Shown here piece after piece: positions 10,023 through 22,540 of a stretch of DNA of 64,000 nucleotides. Source of the DNA: Pomphorhynchus laevis (lineage: Eukaryota; Acanthocephala; Palaeacanthocephala; Echinorhynchida; Pomphorhynchidae). Each line of letters begins with the position of its first letter. Position 1 is the stretch's first letter. The stretch covers positions 23,921-87,920 of the forward strand of contig WNNJ02003695.1 of assembly GCA_012934845.2 (NCBI GenBank). The letters are read 5' to 3'. Under the pieces are notes generated by a model that saw only the letters and a program-made list of their open reading frames with translations, did no database searches and was not told where the DNA came from. A program made the position numbers and the translations under genes.

Positions 10023-11773
10023 CCCCAATCCAGCCTGGTGTTAATCAGACAATGCTGTTTAAAGACGAAAATTGTTCATCTTCGATAAACGACATCAATA
10101 TCATCTATAATAACAACCAACCTGTAAACGGATCTAGTAATGGATTGCTAGATCGACATTCAGATAGTAATAACTTATTGCAACAAGATCAGGAACAACA
10201 AGTCCTTTCTTACAGCAGTACCTCTATACTAAATAATAGCAAAACAAGGTTTGTCTTCAACGACGATCAACGTAATATACTTTTGTCAGTGTTTGGGCGA
10301 AATCCCCGGCCAAGTTTAGCAATCATTAATAGCTTAGCAAAATCTTTTAATTTAGAAAGTAGCAAAGTGGTGAATTGGTTTCATAATCAGCGCATGCGAG
10401 CTAAACAGCAGATGCCATCGTCATTATTGCGAATGTCAGATGATGGGGATGATGATAGAGAGAATTTCTGTGATAATACATTTAAGAACAACAACGAGAG
10501 CGTAAGTGATTGTATGAGACCGCTCTCCCCCTCCTTAAATGTTGATTATAATAATTTTTGTCAGGATGTCAGCAATCTAACTGAAAATCAAGTGAATATT
10601 TCTACATCCTCAACCACCACTAAAGAAGATATCACTATCCATTCAGCAATTGATGATTATCAACAACAGATTAACGAGAATAATTATAGGCAACAGCTGC
10701 GGTTATCGCCTTCGTTAGGTGCAGTGACTTCCAAAATTGCTCATGATGGCAATTGCCATCATAGTTCCCATAATCAGGACTATGGCGCACACTCTTGCAA
10801 CAACAGTAGTAAATACACTGGACAGTTAAATGAGGGAATTGAGCATATCATTGATGCAATCAAAACAAAAGAATCTCAAAAGGATAATGATGACATGGAA
10901 CAAATCACTACCACCACCATTATCACAACGAATTCTGCTACTGTTGCAAGCACACAAAATTCCGTGAACGTGATTAAATTACCGTCGTTTAACACGAATG
11001 TCGATTTCAATAACCTGCGAATATCATCATCCCATTGCATAACGAACAAACCTGTAGAAATCAGCAACAACGATAATGATTTTAATGATACGGAAATGGA
11101 CGATGATGCAACGCTGGCATCGCACAATTATCAAAACGAATTCAATGACCTTTCACAACATTGCAACGACACTGGTAAACGAATATGTTCAACGAATAAC
11201 GAAGAAATACTAGGCAATAATGGAAACGTGTCTAGTGCGAAACGGAAAAAATTTCGACCTCGAAAATGGCCTGGTTATGAGAATCCGTCAGACGACGGTG
11301 GAGCTGTATCGGATGGGAAATCAAGCTCTTGTGATAGTTTCTACGAGCAAGAACCGATCATGTCAGCTAGTAGTCGTAGTAACGGTGTCGACGATAATTC
11401 GATTCGTGTGAATACAGGAACTAAAAGCAATTTGTCATGCAACAATGAGCTTAACGATGTTAAAAACGCTCAACGACAAAATAAGGAAGGTGATTTCGAT
11501 GATGAGCGACAACAACGAAGCGAGACGTCTGACCCGAAGCAAGTCGATTATTTAGACATTGATTTCAACGACACCATTCTCTCTCAAATTAGCGACAATA
11601 ATAGTCAGAGGAGGTTAGAAGCAGCAGCAGGTGACATTGACACAACCATCAACAACATGTCTACTAAAATCTGTGCAACGACGATAAGACATAAATTTAA
11701 AAATAGTAGTTCCTCAACATCGTCGCTTATCGTAAGTGCAACTGTAGATGGTGGCCATGCCCAAATGAGTTGA
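10023..11773 (+). CDS. CUX1: CUX homeobox gene, terminal exon with homeodomain
   Basis: The acceptor TTTGTTTAG ends at 10022; the exon enters in phase 1 and runs to TGA at 11771-11773. The homeodomain is at about 10241-10411 (KTRFVFNDDQRNILLSVFGR ... SKVVNWFHNQRMRAKQQ). His at homeodomain position 50 in the NWFHN core is the hallmark of cut/CUX homeodomains and separates this from Onecut (NFFMN) and SATB. After it come about 450 residues of Asn/Ser/Asp-rich sequence with a basic patch AKRKKFRPRKWPGYENPSDD at about 11237-11296, and no other domain. The four visible exons sum to 1239 residues in one frame. The Met codon at 10052 is internal, not the start. Confidence 0.95.
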
Positions 11774-12510
11774 CAATGAAATCTACTAATTGTTGGACTA
11801 ATTGAGGAGAATAATCGAACTTGGCAAACGCTTATCCTTACCCTAATAAAAGTAATAGTAATGGTGATTACGAAATAAGATTATCTAGAAGCTATTATTG
11901 ACATAGCAGCAGTGTTGATGTACCTTTGTTTCTCAAGCCGAGTAGTGCTGTTGATATATAGTGTTATAGCCGCAGTAACAGTGTGTATGTAGTAACACGA
12001 ATGGTCAATTCCCGTAACCGGATATACTTGTAATCTTCTCAACCGACTAGACTAACATCTAACTCAGATGAATCTCCGTTATTAAACCAGTAAGTGTAGC
12101 AACATGTACAAAATAGATTCTTAGTATAACAATAGAATGGATATTAATACATTCTGCACATGCATTGTCCTCTTGGAAAATGCATACCATCAGCAACAAA
12201 GAACAACTTACAGAAGCGCATCAACTAACGCAATAGCATTTCTTAAATGTGTCATTTTTATATCTATGAAAGACGACCCCTGCTTCTGTGATATTGCTGA
12301 CCATCAGCTGTCAAAATGTAAATTTCTGTATTTCTCACAATTTCCTACTAGCCTCACTCTCTTTACATTTACATTTCCGTTAACATATTTTGTCTTTTAA
12401 AGCGATTTGTTTTTTGTACCTTGTTTTTTGATATACATATAGTGTCTTAACCTGTTTAATATTTTACATCATTATTAAAAGACAGGCAAACAAGCGAAAT
12501 AAATGGACAC
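11774..12510 (+). other. Likely CUX 3' UTR
   Basis: Follows the CUX stop; non-coding. AATAAA hexamers occur at 11845-11850 and 12498-12503. The second precedes a fall into simple AT-rich sequence and is the likelier poly(A) signal. The block 11874-12005 recurs at 13940-14070. A reading frame at 12137-12400 has no recognisable features and is taken as chance. Confidence 0.5.
12498..12503 (+). terminator. Candidate poly(A) signal of the CUX gene
   Basis: AATAAA about 725 bases after the CUX stop. Assigned by position only. Confidence 0.35.
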
Positions 12511-12854
12511 CGAAACAGTATTATTGTAGCAACGTTATAATAAACTATAAAATATATAACTTTAATATATAAATGTAACTATATAATTATATAGTGATGT
12601 ATATTCACTATAAAGATTATTCATTCTAAATTTCAAGAATTCAGAAAACTAATTAGAATAGAAAATAGTAAGCAATGCACTTGGTTACTATTAAAAATGT
12701 GGAGATGATGATATTTAATTATGTATCGTCCCGATAATATTTTTTGAATTCATATGTAATTCACATGAGGTGCTTTAACAATACATTAAATCCCTCTAAG
12801 ATTAAATGAATAAAATACTTAGTAATTAAAACACACTTTTTAACAAATATCGAA

Positions 12855-12975
12855 ATGAACACAGCCATAATACACTATTTCAGTTATAATACACTATTAA
12901 GCCATTATACACTATTAATATATGTATACACCATATACGCATACGTCCATAATACACTATTAAGTTGAAAATTAA
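12855..12975 (+). repeat. Short interspersed ATAATACACTATT repeats
   Basis: Four copies of (C)ATAATACACTATT or a close variant lie within about 110 bases, followed by two copies of a TATATTCGGAAA motif up to 13040. The surrounding 12511-13080 is AT-rich with no gene seen. Confidence 0.6.
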
Positions 12976-13079
12976 TAAACTTTATATTCGGAAATATATG
13001 TACATAAAGAAGCGTTCAAATAATTAATTAATCTTATATTCGGAAAAGATATACAAATAGATGCTATAATAACTATAAC

Positions 13080-13939
13080 GCCTATCTAACAAAAATTAAA
13101 CCATCAAATAAATATAAATATATGGATAAAATTGAATTAATAGAATCCTTAAATATTTTAATAAATCAAAATTATTTAAAGGTAGGGACATCTACATTTA
13201 GACAAATAAAAGGTGTTCCAATGGGTGGTAATAGTAGCCCAATTATAGCTGACTTATTTTTAAGCTTTATAGAATATGAATTTGTTCATAACTGTAAGAA
13301 ATAAATCTAAACTATATAAAGATATTAAATATATGTTTCTATACAATGATATATGTGTATTTAACTCTAAAATCTTTATCCAATAAGTGAACAAATTTAT
13401 CCAAGTAGCCTTATTCTCAACAAAACCAATATTATTAACAAAGAAGGTGTATATCTAGATATGAACATAAAATTAACATCAATTAAAAATATTATTGATT
13501 TATATCGTAACGATGGCATATTTAATTTACAAGAAACATATTTTTGCATGAGAATTCAAGCATACCATATAATATAAAATATAATACATTAAATAATGAA
13601 ATTCTAAGAATTGCAACAATTTGTAACGATATTGGTAAAAATAAAATTAAGGGGAAAATGGTAAAATGTATAAATCAACAAAATATTATTAAACAATTTA
13701 ATTATTAAGTGGATAAATTTATGAACGAATAATAAATAATATACTTTGTATAATGTACATTAAATAATCAAATTTCACCCGAGGAAATATGTCATTAGAA
13801 TGTATTTGGCTTTGTTTCTATGTTGGGTCGAAAAATAGAAGTCGAAACTTATAACATAGAAGTTCCTCTTGATGATCTCTATTCCTTATTCAGATACATT
13901 GTATATTCTTTATTAGTCATTTTATAAAAATTGATTTTT
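13080..13939 (+). mobile_element. Penelope-like element remnant, 3' part with terminal repeat
   Basis: The frame at 13122-13304 contains STFRQIKGVPMGGNSSPIIA followed by DLFLSFIEYEFV, the PLE-type RT motif (compare GTAMGSPVGPTYASLYV at 58606). Worn sequence after it ends in a terminal repeat starting about 13775 (GAGGAAATATGTCATTAG ... CTATGTTGGGTCG). From 13528 to 13939 it resembles 14071 onward. It is a decayed fossil of a different PLE family from the one at 53.8-59.9 kb. Confidence 0.6.
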
Positions 13940-14070
13940 AATAAGATTATCTAGAAGCTATTATTGGCATAGCAGCAGTGTTGATGTACCTTTGTTTCCC
14001 AAGCCTAGTAGTGCTGTTGATATATAGTGTCATAGCCGCAGTATCAGTGTGTATGTTGTATCACGAATGG
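13940..14070 (+). repeat. Copy of a CUX 3' UTR segment between two PLE fragments
   Basis: About 131 bases from AATAAGATTATCTAGAAGC to CACGAATGG match 11874-12005 with roughly ten differences. Matching ends sharply on both sides exactly where PLE-like sequence resumes, so a host UTR fragment lies at a junction between two PLE pieces. Confidence 0.8.
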
Positions 14071-14695
14071 CGAAGAAACATATTTTTGCATGAGCATTCA
14101 TGCATACCATATAATATAAAATATAATACATTAAATAATAAAATTTTGAGAATCGCAACAATATGTAATGATATTGGCTTTCTTTAAAATCATTTAAATA
14201 ATTTAATAGATGCATATTTTAAACTAGGTTACTATAAAAATATTATCAAACAGAAAATAGTAAAATATATAAATCAACACAATAATATAAAGAATAAATT
14301 TAAACTCTTAAGTGGCAAATTTTTATGGATGGATAATAAATAATATACTTTGTATTAGAATAAGATACTAGATAGTTTTATCAGAGGAAATACGTCCTTA
14401 GCACGTATTTGGCCCCGCTGCTATGTTGGGTAGAGGAGTTAGGGGCCGAAACCTGATAGCATAGCAGTTCCTTCCTGATGACCTCTTAATTCTTATTCTG
14501 ATACAACGTCTGTTATTTATTAGTCGAATTCATAAAAATGACGTTTATTTTAAATTTCAATTTTTTATTTTAACTTGATTTAAATTATAAAAAATCTTAA
14601 AACAATTATTTAATTATTAAATCTTAATTTAGCATTATTATGTTTTGTTTATTTTATAATTATATTAAATACGTAGACTCAGTTAGCTGATTTGA
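14071..14695 (+). mobile_element. Penelope-like element remnant, second 3' fragment with terminal repeat
   Basis: Starts with AGAAACATATTTTTGCATGA, equal to 13528 onward, and repeats the following 400 bases of that fragment with changes. Its terminal repeat (about 14375-14695) is the best copy in the window: ACGTATTTGGCCCCGCTGC, then GGGGCCGAAACCTGATAGC and the end ACGTAGACTCAGTTAGCTGA. A worn extra copy of the end lies at 14750-14815. Confidence 0.6.
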
Positions 14696-14815
14696 TTTAT
14701 TTTAAATTTTAACTTTATAAATATAAAGTATATAAAATTATTTATCATTATGTATCATTATTTTTAGTTTATTCATAGTACAAAATAGGAAGACTTAGTT
14801 AGCTGATCCCATTTA

Positions 14816-15590
14816 TAATAAAAGTAATAACACTTTAGATGCAAAAAATAGAGGGCTGAATTTAATATAAATAAATCAAAAATAAATCACAAAACACATG
14901 TACAACACGATTAAATACAATATTAAAAGAAGCATCTTGGAATGCCAGAATTTTGATTCCGTCCCGTTATAATAAAAATCGTCATTGAAAAAAGAAGATA
15001 CACAGATATTTATTCTACCGTCGCAGTGAACCTTCACAAACTCAAATAAATGTACACAATTACAATCAAGTGCGAAATCAGCATTGAAATGATAACCACG
15101 TACAAAATATTAGTATTTCCGAAGTACGATATGTCCTTACGTTTAAAGGTAATAATTGTGATGACAAATATTACGACATTAGCTTTAAATGAATGAACAT
15201 AATACATACTGCGAATATTGACCTACGTGTTTAAATTCAGCTCTTTTTCTTTTTTTTGCATACGTGCAATGCTTTTAATTATATATTTTCTGAAAATATT
15301 ATCAGACGAGACATAATTAGAAAACCAGCATATCTTCGTCTTATGGATGGTAACTAAAACGTGATTACATGTGATAATGTAATGCAACCATTACATTTAG
15401 TGATGACTATCAAATTATAAACATTAAATTGAATTTCATTAAATTGAATTTTATTAAATTGAAAGGACTATTTAAGTCTAGCAATAATTCTAAAATATCT
15501 GTAATAAATTGATCAACCATATAACTAATCGCCCATCAGCAGCATATACTCAGTATGAGACCAAATTTTGTACCATATAAAATCCTTAAG
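14816..15590. other. AT-rich stretch, nothing recognised
   Basis: No long frame, no clear repeat and no splice-bounded exon that I could support. Confidence 0.4.
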
Positions 15591-16534
15591 TGATGGACAT
15601 ACGATGTGACAGTGAAATTTTAGCGTTATATTTACCACAACAATCTTTATGTGATATAGCATCATTTGATCTCTTGGCTCGTAACCTGTGTCAAATGTGA
15701 AAGGGACTTAGTAATAAACAAATGATTGCCCTCAAAACTCCAAAAAGGACCATGAATTAATAATTTGTCGGCCTGATGAGGATAAAACTTTGGTTGGTCT
15801 TGGATACCAAAGACTACATAAACTACGGGAAAAAGTTATTGAGCAGCGATAAATTTATGAAAATAAGCAACAATCCAACAAGAAATAACGAATCAGCATT
15901 CAACAAACTATTATTATGATTAAAATATCAAGGCAACTTAGATGAAGCCGCATACAAGACGCTAAAATCAGATAACGCTTCGCTTGAATTCCTGTATCTC
16001 CTACCTGAGATACATAAATCGAAATTCGAAATGAGACCAGTAATTGCATCATATGAATGTTTTACCTACATGCTGGCAAAATACATAAACAAATTCATTT
16101 TACAGTTTAAACCAGTGAGCTATTCCTTTATAAAAATGTACAATAGTTTGCAAACATAGTGAGAACTCTTAAGCTAACCAGATGCTGGTTTGCTTCAGCC
16201 GATGTAATCTCACTATTTACAAATTTCCCATTACAAGATGCTATCAATCTAGCGGCACAATTATTGAGAAACAGGGGTAATGAGCCTACACTACAACGAA
16301 AGGATTAGGTTAATTTAATAGAATGGTATACAAGCAAATCTGCATACTATTTCACTAACAATATTTACACGCAGATTGATGGTGTTGCTATGGGGCCTCC
16401 ATTAGGTTCTCCACTTGCTGCTCTGTATATGACAAAATGAGTGTGAGATATACAATAAACTACAAAGCTTGAAGCATTGGTATAATATGTCGACGATGTC
16501 TTCACCGGCATCCCACTCCAGCTAACTTAACACA
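15590..16534 (+). mobile_element. Penelope-like element remnant, RT part (5' of a LINE insertion)
   Basis: In order: YGKKLLSSDKFMKI, LEFLYLLPEIHKSKFEMRPV (PLE form of the RT fingers, LPKIHK...RPI), ADVISLFTNFPLQDAINLA, and QIDGVAMGPPLGSPLAALYM, the PLE RT motif before the active site. It is decayed and stops where a LINE C copy begins at about 16535; its GIY-YIG part continues beyond that copy at about 19010. Confidence 0.75.
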
Positions 16535-19010
16535 ATGCAAAGTATTGAAGAACCTTTTTCACTGAATATCCATAAGTGGAATTCGGGAGGTGCTTACGCC
16601 CTTAGCCTTCTATCTGGTAAAGATGCAGGTGTTATAGTCCTTTAGGAGACGCGGTTTATCCGGATCCCCCAGAACATTACTCGATTTATCCCAAAGCATA
16701 TCTACACCCACTATACTCCGTACATAACTCCACCTCACTCCTCTTTATCCCAAAGTATTTTAAACCTAGTAAAAAGCTCCTTAAGATAATCACTATTACT
16801 AAACTATTCTTATCCAGCACTGACTTGTTTAGCTATATCACCCTGTAAAAACGGTAAGCGCATCAGCATAGTCAATATATATCCAGCCAAGAGAAATTCA
16901 CAAGAATCGTGACATTCTGGATTGTATATTGGGTAGCGGGTATGACATGCTACTTGATGACTTCAACGACAGAACTGGTCGTTGGATTAATGCAGCAATC
17001 CGCAAGAACGACTATCTGATTCAAAAACCACCGTCCCCCATCTTTCATTGCTCAACAACTAATTCTCTCCTCGACAAATTACTGCTACATAAGATGTGGT
17101 TGTTGAAACCCATCTATACTGAGCAGTTGCGCCAAAAACCGACCACCTCTAATGACCTTATTTGTTGGCAGATAGAGGAAGATACGTTGCTTAGTAGAAG
17201 ATATCACTTTAACCCCGTCAGGGTGGGTTTCTTTCAGGCAGTTATCCAACTCTTCTCCAGAATTGATAATGAAAGCTTAACCGAATTTAATTCCTACCTC
17301 TCATCGCAAGCTACCGCGATCCTCTCGACTTCCTATAAAGGTCGCATATGCAATCCCACGCCAACAAAACTCAAGATCCTTGCTAAAATGCTACATCTTC
17401 CCCATCTCTCTATTTCCGCCCGACATGCCCTCTCGAATGAATACTGGAGCACTAGATATAGGTTCCAGCTGAGTAGGGATAGGGTGAGCGTAGCTCGCCT
17501 TAACCCTTCTCAGTTTTCCTTGCGGAAGATATTCAAAAAGGAAAAGTTAGTCTGCTGGAAGGATAGAGCCTTGGGTTGAATCGGTAGCATGGGCCTTGGC
17601 AAAGTTTTGGAGGAGTCACTATCCCTACATAATTATAAAGCCACTCTATCTCCCCAACCAATCCTGCCTTGGTGTGGCTTCAGGAGCAGGGACTTATCTG
17701 TCACAGATATCCTAAACTCCTGGGGGGGACACTTCCACGCAACTCCAAATCCCATTCGCCACTCTCCACCCGGGTCTGTCAGTTTTTGACAAATAGTCAG
17801 AGAAATGAGGTCGCCATCTGCTACTAGCCTCACCGTCCGATGTTGCTGGCATTAATATCGGCCGTCGTGTTTTCATACCAAAAAAGAAATCGATTTCATG
17901 TCCAAAGAATCTACGGCCTATCTCGATTCAAAACTTCATCATTTTCATTTACGAAAAGGCGCTTGCGCGTAAAATCCGTGACCATCTAAGAAGGTGAATT
18001 TTAATCCCACGATGTTTTCATGGGTACGTAAAATATTGTTCGGTCTATACTGCAATAGGTGAAGTGCACCAGTTTTGTCAAGATAACATTCATCAGCTTG
18101 ATGTGGTTGTTTTTCTTGACTTTTATGATGCATTCGACAGCATTTCCATCACTTTTGATATCCCTTATCATAGACCCTTAGGGTTGCCTGCGAGAATCGT
18201 TAACAGGGTGGAAATATTGCTGTATGCCAAGCGATTCTTCTGTGAAGGTGACCTTGATGTACGTTAGTTCTACCCTATTACAGGTGTGCCTCAAGGCTCT
18301 CCACTTTCTCCAATCTTGTATCTTGCTGCCTCCATTGAACTTTACAAAAAATTTAAACGCGATCAGCATCTAGTGGTATACGCTGGTGATGCCATAGCCC
18401 TGTTTTCTGGACGCAGGTGCAAAGATGTAGTCTCGGACATCAGCCGTTTCTTTCTAAGATTAAAAGATCAGTTACCCTCATCCAATCTTATTTTAAACTA
18501 CAACAAATCGCAGGTGGTCGTCTTTCATGGCACGCTTCCCACCAAAAAAGCTTAAGAAACTTGCCCTATGCACTCTCCTCCATTTTGCAAACTTAGCCAC
18601 TCCCCATCTTTACGAGTTGAGTAAAATATCTGGGGTTCACTGTTACGTGAATTGGTCTGCGAAAGCTGACCTGGATAGACTTAAACGTATCCTGAATAGA
18701 GATAGGTGGGCCCTAAAACGAGATCAGCATTTGTCATTGAATGGGAAAACCCAAGTGCGCCTCTGGGATACTTGGACTATCTCGGGACTAGTTCTCTTTT
18801 CAAGAGGGCGTCCTCCTGAGCAAATACTAAGGTTTCTAAAGCTTCTCATCTCAAAATTACCGAGCATAGTCCGCCTCGATTGGATTCTTCGGGGTGGGTG
18901 GGTGAAAGACCCCGGGTGGTTCGGTCGGAGAGCAGCATGTTGGATTGACTGGAAGGCTCAGATCCCTGATAACCTGAGGCCTTGACACTGTGAAAACTCC
19001 ACTATAAACT
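16535..19010 (+). mobile_element. LINE C (Jockey-like) copy, 5'-truncated, ORF2 only
   Basis: Collinear with the intact ORF2 at 31447-33912 but on the + strand: PFSLNIHKWNSGGA, DDFNDRTGRWINAA, TKLKILAKMLHLPHLSI, then RT pieces VFLDFYDAFDSISI, GVPQGSPLSPILYLAA and VVYAGDAIALF, and the end GWFGRRAACWIDW. The ADD of the active site reads AGD here and the frame is broken in several places (for example at 16642, 17578 and 18267), so it is inactive. It sits inside a PLE remnant, whose halves flank it. Confidence 0.88.
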
Positions 19011-20017
19011 GGTCTGACTTTCTTTGTTCTTTTCTGTATATTTTATTTTTAAAAACGTTTTTAGTGGTTATATAGTTATTTACCAAAATCTTTATTATTA
19101 TGATGTCTTCCCCGTATTTGATACTGATCCTAAAACAATAGGTCTTGAAAAAATACTTAACGAAGATGACAAGGCAATTCAGTGGAAAGTTAATTTCGAA
19201 GACAGAAAACGTAATAAATTTCCTAGCTGCTAAAGTATCGAGACGTAATAACATCATCTTAACAGACGTTTTTAAAAAAACCAAATATCCCACATGCGAT
19301 TACTCCTTAGAGCACGCATATCCCGGACGGATACAAAATTTCAGCGGTCAGTTCATTGTTCAGAAGAGCCCTGACGGTATGCAGTAACAAGGAATACAGA
19401 TAAAGAGAGTATAACACATGATAATGGATTGCCAATATCCGGAATGGGCGACTAAACATACACATATCATTGCGATTAAGGCAAGGCAGGTCTTTAGAAC
19501 GTTATTTGCACAACAAGATGAAATGCATAAAATAAACGTTCATCAAAAAATACTTTAACGAGAACATTGTCGAAATTAGCTTTAAAATTCAAGAAGAGCA
19601 TAAAAGTGTACTAAAATTAATGCTAGATTTAGTGGTATATTCAAAAGTAAACCAGTAACAACATCACAATGCGTAATATATGCCATTTAATGTGCAGATG
19701 ATGAGAAGATTTATGTTGGACAAACTAAACAAGGCTTAAAAAAAGAGAACGTACCAACATAAGTACAACGTGAGAAAAATCGATACATATTCAGCAATAT
19801 TCAATCATGTTATGAGACTGACCATAGCATTGAAGTTGAAATCACTGACATCATACATAAAGAAAAACAGTTAGGACGCAGGCTTGTACCGGAATCGTTG
19901 TATATTTCCAACTATCCTACAATGGAAGGGAACAAATCTAACTGGTCATTAAAATTCCTTCTACAAAATGTACACAAGAATATGAGTAATAAACTGGCTA
20001 AACATCGGCATAAAAAA
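19011..20017 (+). mobile_element. Penelope-like element remnant, GIY-YIG part (3' of a LINE insertion)
   Basis: Continues the PLE at 15590-16534. Recognisable pieces include DDEKIYVGQTKQGLKK, the second half of a GIY-YIG nuclease core, with HKYNVRKIDTYSAIFNH after it. Its 3' end is lost against an antisense LINE B copy at 20018. Confidence 0.6.
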
Positions 20018-21512
20018 GATTTATTTAACGTGGCAAATGCGTGCCAGCGCACGCTTACATGATCACAACAAAACAAAAATGTAAATCATGTGTCGAGAAG
20101 GTGTGAACGGAGGAGGTGTTTGAATGTGAAAAAGGAAGAGCGCGGTGGACGTCGAGAGGGAGTTGATTCAAGGCGAGTGGGGCGGCGACGAGGAAGGATC
20201 GGAGACCATAATTGTTGGAGTAATTGGGAACGTGGAGTAAGAACTACGGCAAGAACGCAGCGATAGCGAGGTGGGGCGAATGTCGTATAAGAAAGGAAGG
20301 TTGATGAACGATGAGGAGCCGACAGCGATTAGACGAAAAGTTACGAGAAGGCGGAGTTTGATGCGGATGTGGATGGTACGCCAGGAGAGTTGGGCAAGAT
20401 ATGTGGATGTGTGGTCTAAGCGACGGAGACGAAAGAGCACTCGAACGGCAGTGTTGATTATTCGTTGTAGGGGTAGGATGATGGATTTTCGAGAATTGGC
20501 AAAAAGGCTAAGGCAGTAATCGATTTTAGGAAAAAGAAACGATGAAAGAAGATACATACAAGAACGGAAGTCGATAAGGGAGCGGATACGGCGGATGTCA
20601 CGGAGAATTAAGCTAGACGAGCAGACCTTGTTGCGGACGAAGGGTTTAGGGGAAAGGTGATCATCGAAATGGAAGCCTAAGAAAGTGAGATTGTGGACTA
20701 TGGGGATGATCGATGAGGCAAAATATACAGTAGGAGGATATATGTTTCGTTTACGGGAGAGGATCCACATCATTTTGGACTTATCGGTGTTTAGAACGAG
20801 ATGGAGATTGGAGAGACGTTTATAGATAGAATAAATACAGTCCGAGGCAGAAATGCCAATATCGTGTATGCGATGTGCAAGTGCATTATCATAGATGAGG
20901 ATGTCATCGGCGTATTACATGACGATAAAGGAGTAAGGTTTGATAAACGGAGGGAGATCGCAAATCAGAAGAGAGAAGAGCAGGGGACTTAGGACTGAAC
21001 ATTGTGAAACTCCGCAAAAAATAGGGATGGGATGGGAGGAAGATGAATTAGAACATACGCGAAAGGAACGGTAGGATAGATATGAGGCAAACCATGCTAT
21101 GGAGGAGGAAGAACACCCGTAATCATAACGAAGGCGAGAAAGGAGGACGGAGTGGTCGACGATGTCGAAGGCGGAGGATAGGTCGAGGGAGATGAGAACA
21201 CTATACAGAGCCTTGTCTCGAGAAATGAGTAAGTTGTTAAAAACTTTCACGCATGCGATTTCTGTGGAGTGATTAGGGCGAAAAGCGGATTGGAAAGGAG
21301 GGTACAGATTGGATGAGGAGAGATAAGCGTTGATATGTATTAAGATGAGACATTCTAAGAGCTTGAAAAGAGTAGGGAGTAGTGAAATGGGGCGAAAGCT
21401 AGAAGGAAAGGAGGGGTCGAGCGATTGTTTCTTAAGGAGGGGACGAACGATTGCGGATTTCCAGTGTGAAGGGAAGATACGACTGCTGATTGACGACATA
21501 AGATTGCTAAAA
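20018..21512 (-). mobile_element. LINE B (CR1-like) copy, 5'-truncated, antisense
   Basis: Read on the minus strand it starts within the RT (SSRIFPSHWKSAIVRPLLKK), continues SFRPISLLPTLFKLLE, LISLDLSSAFDIVDHSVLLS, GVSQCSVLSPLLFSLL, then frame breaks and the C-terminal domain (LTFLGFHFDDHLSPK, PKIDYCLSLFANSRKS). The 3' end near 20018 has the family hairpin at 20039-20054 and tail AAATAAATC. Similar to 37714-42021 and 62104-64000. Confidence 0.9.
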
Positions 21513-22265
21513 TGAAATCAACTATTACTGATAGGGCTATAACATAAATACAAAATAAATTTTATTTGATTAACATGTTTTCTTCTATTTTCATACTGAA
21601 AAGGAGTGATGAGTACAGTTGAAATATAAAATAATAAATAAAGTCTTTTATATTCTTGGAAGTGGTTCGCAATAAAAATGATATATTTGACCCGATACCA
21701 ATTCTCCATTATATTAAATTGTATATAATTGATTGTGATTATGAATTTATTGTTAGTTTATACTATTCAGTAGTTTCTAATATTTTTAATTGTGATAACT
21801 ATACTTGACACAATATAGCCTAGGAAATTTGCTCATATAAGTTGAAAGTCAAATAAATTTAACTATGACACAACGTACTATATATACATGTTGCTGGTGG
21901 TATTCTTTGATAGCCTGTTGAAAATGTATACTGTCAATTAGTACTGAATTGTAGCTTACTTATAACTCTGCACAACAAGAATTGCTGCCATATAAGAAAC
22001 GCTTTGTTCTGTCTGCGAATATGCAAAAACAATTATCGTTTTAAATTTACAATACCTATTGATAGGTCTACCAAAAAATTCTACAAATAGAAAGATAACA
22101 ACAGAACTTTTTGGTAATTCTGCATTGCCAAAAATAACGCACCTAATCAGTAGTGAATGTCTGCAAATATAACAAATTTTACCAAGGGCTTTATATCTAA
22201 AGACTCAATTTTATTGTCAAAATTACGTTCGTGTGTCATCTAATCATGTTTCAAACATATTGTAC
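21513..22265. other. AT-rich stretch, nothing recognised
   Basis: No supported gene or repeat. Confidence 0.35.
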
Positions 22266-22540
22266 AAAATGGTGTTGCTTGTTAGATTGAACTTTGATTA
22301 ACGACTTTCAGTCACCATGTCATTTCTAGATGACCAATGAGTAACCGGCAACACCATCAGTAGAATTAAGTACTCACTGGTCGTTTCGGTTGCCTGTGTG
22401 ACATTGGTCATCTAGAAGTGACATGGTGATTGAAAGTCGTGAAGTGAAGTTTAATCTAACAAGCAACACCATTTAGTATAAATGCTGCATTTCGTAAGAA
22501 ATCCTGGACCGTTGTATACTCAGCACATCCGTACAATAAT
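22266..22540. repeat. R380-family repeat in inverted arrangement
   Basis: The first half (AATGGTGTTGCTTGTTAGA ... CACTGGTCGTTTCGGTTGCC) matches the unit of the 380-bp tandem repeat at 60011. The second half is the same unit start in reverse complement (TCTAACAAGCAACACCATTT) followed by the reverse of the unit end (TTTCGTAAGAAATCCTGGACC). It forms a large hairpin and lies beside a PLE 3' end, as does the tandem copy at 60 kb. Confidence 0.75.

Noticed and set aside
10876-11411. Alternative frames within the CUX terminal exon
   Set aside because: Overlap the homeobox exon in other frames; no support.
12137-12400. 87-codon open frame behind the CUX stop
   Set aside because: Composition is AT-driven, there is no domain, and it lies in the probable 3' UTR; treated as chance.
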